This document shows, one piece after another, positions 29,984 to 31,008 of a stretch of 31,008 nucleotides of DNA. The stretch covers positions 1 to 31,008 of the forward strand of contig CAKTMC010000019.1 in NCBI GenBank assembly GCA_934573735.1, read 5' to 3'. Each line of letters opens with the position of its first letter. Position 1 is the stretch's first letter. The translations under genes and the position numbers were made by a program. Origin of the DNA: an uncultured Oscillospiraceae bacterium (GTDB lineage Bacteria; Bacillota; Clostridia; Oscillospirales; Oscillospiraceae). The notes under the pieces are model-generated. The model did no database searches and was not told the DNA's origin. It saw only the letters and a program-made list of their open reading frames with translations.

Positions 29984-30020
29984 TCCCCCTTTTCCCGATT
30001 TCGGGCAAAGGGGGATTTTT
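29984..30020 (+). terminator. Rho-independent terminator of the regulator-DUF4125 operon
   Basis: Stem with arms TCCCCCTTT (29984-29992) and AAAGGGGGA (30007-30015), one mismatch, then CCCG/CGGG around an ATTT loop, followed by TTTTT (30016-30020). Confidence 0.9.
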
Positions 30021-30067
30021 GTCGGGCATTTTCGGCGCAAAATTCGCCAAAATATCAACAATTATGC

Positions 30068-30097
30068 TTGCTTTTTTCCTTGCCGCTGTGTTATAAT
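30068..30097 (+). promoter_or_regulatory. Promoter of the TetR-type regulator gene
   Basis: TTGCTT (30068-30073), 18 bp and TATAAT (30092-30097). The inverted repeat at 30104-30120 lies right downstream, over the expected start of transcription, a good position for self-repression. Confidence 0.5.
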
Positions 30098-30103
30098 CCT
30101 AAA

Positions 30104-30120
30104 TGTCAGCGAGTATGACA
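30104..30120. promoter_or_regulatory. Operator 1 of the TetR-type regulator
   Basis: TGTCA-N7-TGACA inverted repeat, with centre GCGAGTA. It is nearly identical, centre included, to the repeat at 30834-30850. Confidence 0.7.
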
Positions 30121-30141
30121 ATTTGACTTAAAGGTTTTACT

Positions 30142-30783
30142 ATGTCGCTTGAAGAAATCAGAGAAAATAATATACGTCTTGTCACAAACACCGCGCTGGA
30201 TTGCTTTATAAAAAAAGGCATCAACAAGACGACGCTGTCCGAAATTGCCGCCGCCTCCGGTCTGACCGAGCGTTCCATATACCGCTATTATAAGTCGAAG
30301 GAGGATCTTATCATCGCCTCGACCTTCTGTTACTGGGAGCGCGTGCAGAGCTATATGTCAGAGGAGCTCAGGAAGCATAATTTTACCGAGCTCAGCGGCA
30401 TTGAGCAAATAAGCATAATTCTCAAGAGCTATTCCAATATGCTGCTCGTTGACCCGGAGGGCATACGCTTTTCGCTTGATGCGGAGGTCGCGCTCTATCA
30501 GGTCGGCAAGAACAATCACGTCGTAAACCGCCCGCCCGAGCGCTTTGAGACCTATTCGGGGCCTCTGTCGAGAGCTGTGCGCAAGGGTCTTGCGGACGGT
30601 ACGGTCTCCCCCACCGCTAATATCAAGGAGCTTTACTATAACGCATACGACTCCATTCTCGGCATGATGCAGCGTCTCACAGTCGGCGTGCCGAGCGCAA
30701 ACGAGCTTGACGTGCAAAGCCGTCTGAGCGCCATGTGCGATATGTTCACGCGGGAATTCGCCGCAAAGCAGCCCCAAATATAA
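30142..30783 (+). CDS. TetR/AcrR-family transcriptional regulator
   Basis: The protein has 213 residues. The N-terminal helix-turn-helix is clear: ALDCFIKKGINKTTLSEIAAASGLTERSIYRYYKSKEDL (in parts, about 18-55). The C-terminal domain is helical and poorly conserved as usual for ligand binding. The operators in its own and the downstream promoter indicate control of both itself and the OYE-type gene 149 nt downstream, probably by repression relieved by a small molecule; the ligand is unknown. The ribosome binding site (AAAGG) is at normal spacing. Confidence 0.9.
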   Translation: MSLEEIRENNIRLVTNTALDCFIKKGINKTTLSEIAAASGLTERSIYRYYKSKEDLIIASTFCYWERVQSYMSEELRKHNFTELSGIEQISIILKSYSNMLLVDPEGIRFSLDAEVALYQVGKNNHVVNRPPERFETYSGPLSRAVRKGLADGTVSPTANIKELYYNAYDSILGMMQRLTVGVPSANELDVQSRLSAMCDMFTREFAAKQPQI

Positions 30784-30786
30784 TAA

Positions 30787-30815
30787 GCCGGAGTATTCTA
30801 TATAATAATTCCGGC
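30787..30815 (+). terminator. Weak terminator of the TetR gene
   Basis: GCCGGA (30787-30792) and TCCGGC (30810-30815) with inner TATT/AATA pairs, followed by CTTTC. The T-tract is weak, so read-through into the next gene is possible. Confidence 0.5.
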
Positions 30816-30833
30816 CTTTCATATGCTCTTAAA

Positions 30834-30850
30834 TGTCAGTGAGTATGACA
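30834..30850. promoter_or_regulatory. Operator 2 of the TetR-type regulator
   Basis: Arms AAATGTCA (30831-30838) and TGACATTT (30846-30853) form a perfect 8-bp inverted repeat around a 7-nt centre that differs from operator 1 in one base. It lies about 80 nt before the OYE-type start. Candidate -10 boxes are at 30866-30871 (GATAAT) and 30896-30901 (TATAAT); neither has a textbook -35. Confidence 0.7.
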
Positions 30851-30931
30851 TTTACATTTCCTTTTGATAATCGGCAGGCTATGCATGTTGATTTATATAA
30901 TCTTTTTTTTCGAGAAAGGATGTAGTTTCCA

Positions 30932-31008
30932 ATGGATTCCAAGTACAATGCCCTGTTTACCCCCTGGAAAATAGGCAATGTCGAGATACCGAACCGCATC
31001 GTACAGTG
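30932..31008 (+). CDS. N-terminal start of NADH:flavin oxidoreductase (Old Yellow Enzyme family)
   Basis: Only the first 25 residues are in the window. KYNALFTPWKIGNVEIPNRIV is the classic first strand and loop of the OYE TIM barrel (LFxPxxIGxxxxxNRIV), which binds FMN and reduces activated C=C bonds. The rest lies to the right, so the presence of Fe-S and FAD domains (2-enoate reductase type) cannot be judged. AAAGGA lies about 12 nt upstream. Control by the adjacent TetR protein is likely from the shared operator. Confidence 0.8.
   Translation, partial: MDSKYNALFTPWKIGNVEIPNRIVQ

Overview
The window looks like a chromosomal segment of an anaerobic, gut-type Firmicute (Clostridia, probably Oscillospirales-like). 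I infer this from a mid-to-high GC content, purine-rich ribosome binding sites, compact operons, a glycyl-radical enzyme, an ECF folate S component and a clostridial THF riboswitch. The taxonomic call is an inference from gene content only. No tRNA, rRNA, CRISPR array, transposase or phage gene was seen.

Layout. Positions 3-77 hold the C-terminal end of a flavin/FAD oxidoreductase, followed by a stretch packed with hairpins (124-350). A minus-strand block follows (365-5315): a small membrane protein, a phosphodiester glycosidase (NAGPA-like), two tandem MgtC/SapB proteins, a HAD nucleotidase and MurF. Divergent from murF is a plus-strand folate/nucleotide block: a DEDDh exonuclease with a zinc-ribbon-like tail, FolD, a THF riboswitch controlling a FolT-type ECF S component, FolC and SurE. 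Next comes a PhnD-PhnC-PhnE-PhnE type ABC transporter, a cytosolic UshA-like 5'-nucleotidase, an unrecognised P-loop protein, GlnS and a hypoxanthine/uracil-type DNA glycosylase.

The most distinctive part is 19240-24763 on the minus strand: hpdB, hpdC and hpdA (4-hydroxyphenylacetate decarboxylase large subunit, Fe-S small subunit and radical-SAM activase) followed by an OxlT-like MFS transporter. Together they should import 4-hydroxyphenylacetate and decarboxylate it to p-cresol. A Crp/Fnr-family regulator is transcribed divergently and an inverted repeat sits where a class II activator would bind the hpd promoter. Behind the regulator, on the plus strand and almost without gaps, lies an unusual gene string: a trigger-factor-like protein without PPIase domain, an arylamine N-acetyltransferase, a TPR protein, a DUF4037 protein, a DUF4125 protein and a small Cys-rich protein. 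This string ends in a strong terminator and has no function that I recognise as a unit.

The right end holds a TetR regulator and the first codons of an Old Yellow Enzyme-type reductase. Both promoter regions carry the same TGTCA-N7-TGACA inverted repeat, so the operator of this regulator can be read directly from the sequence. Codon use in phnD and in the hpd operon is markedly more biased than in the neighbours, which suggests high expression.
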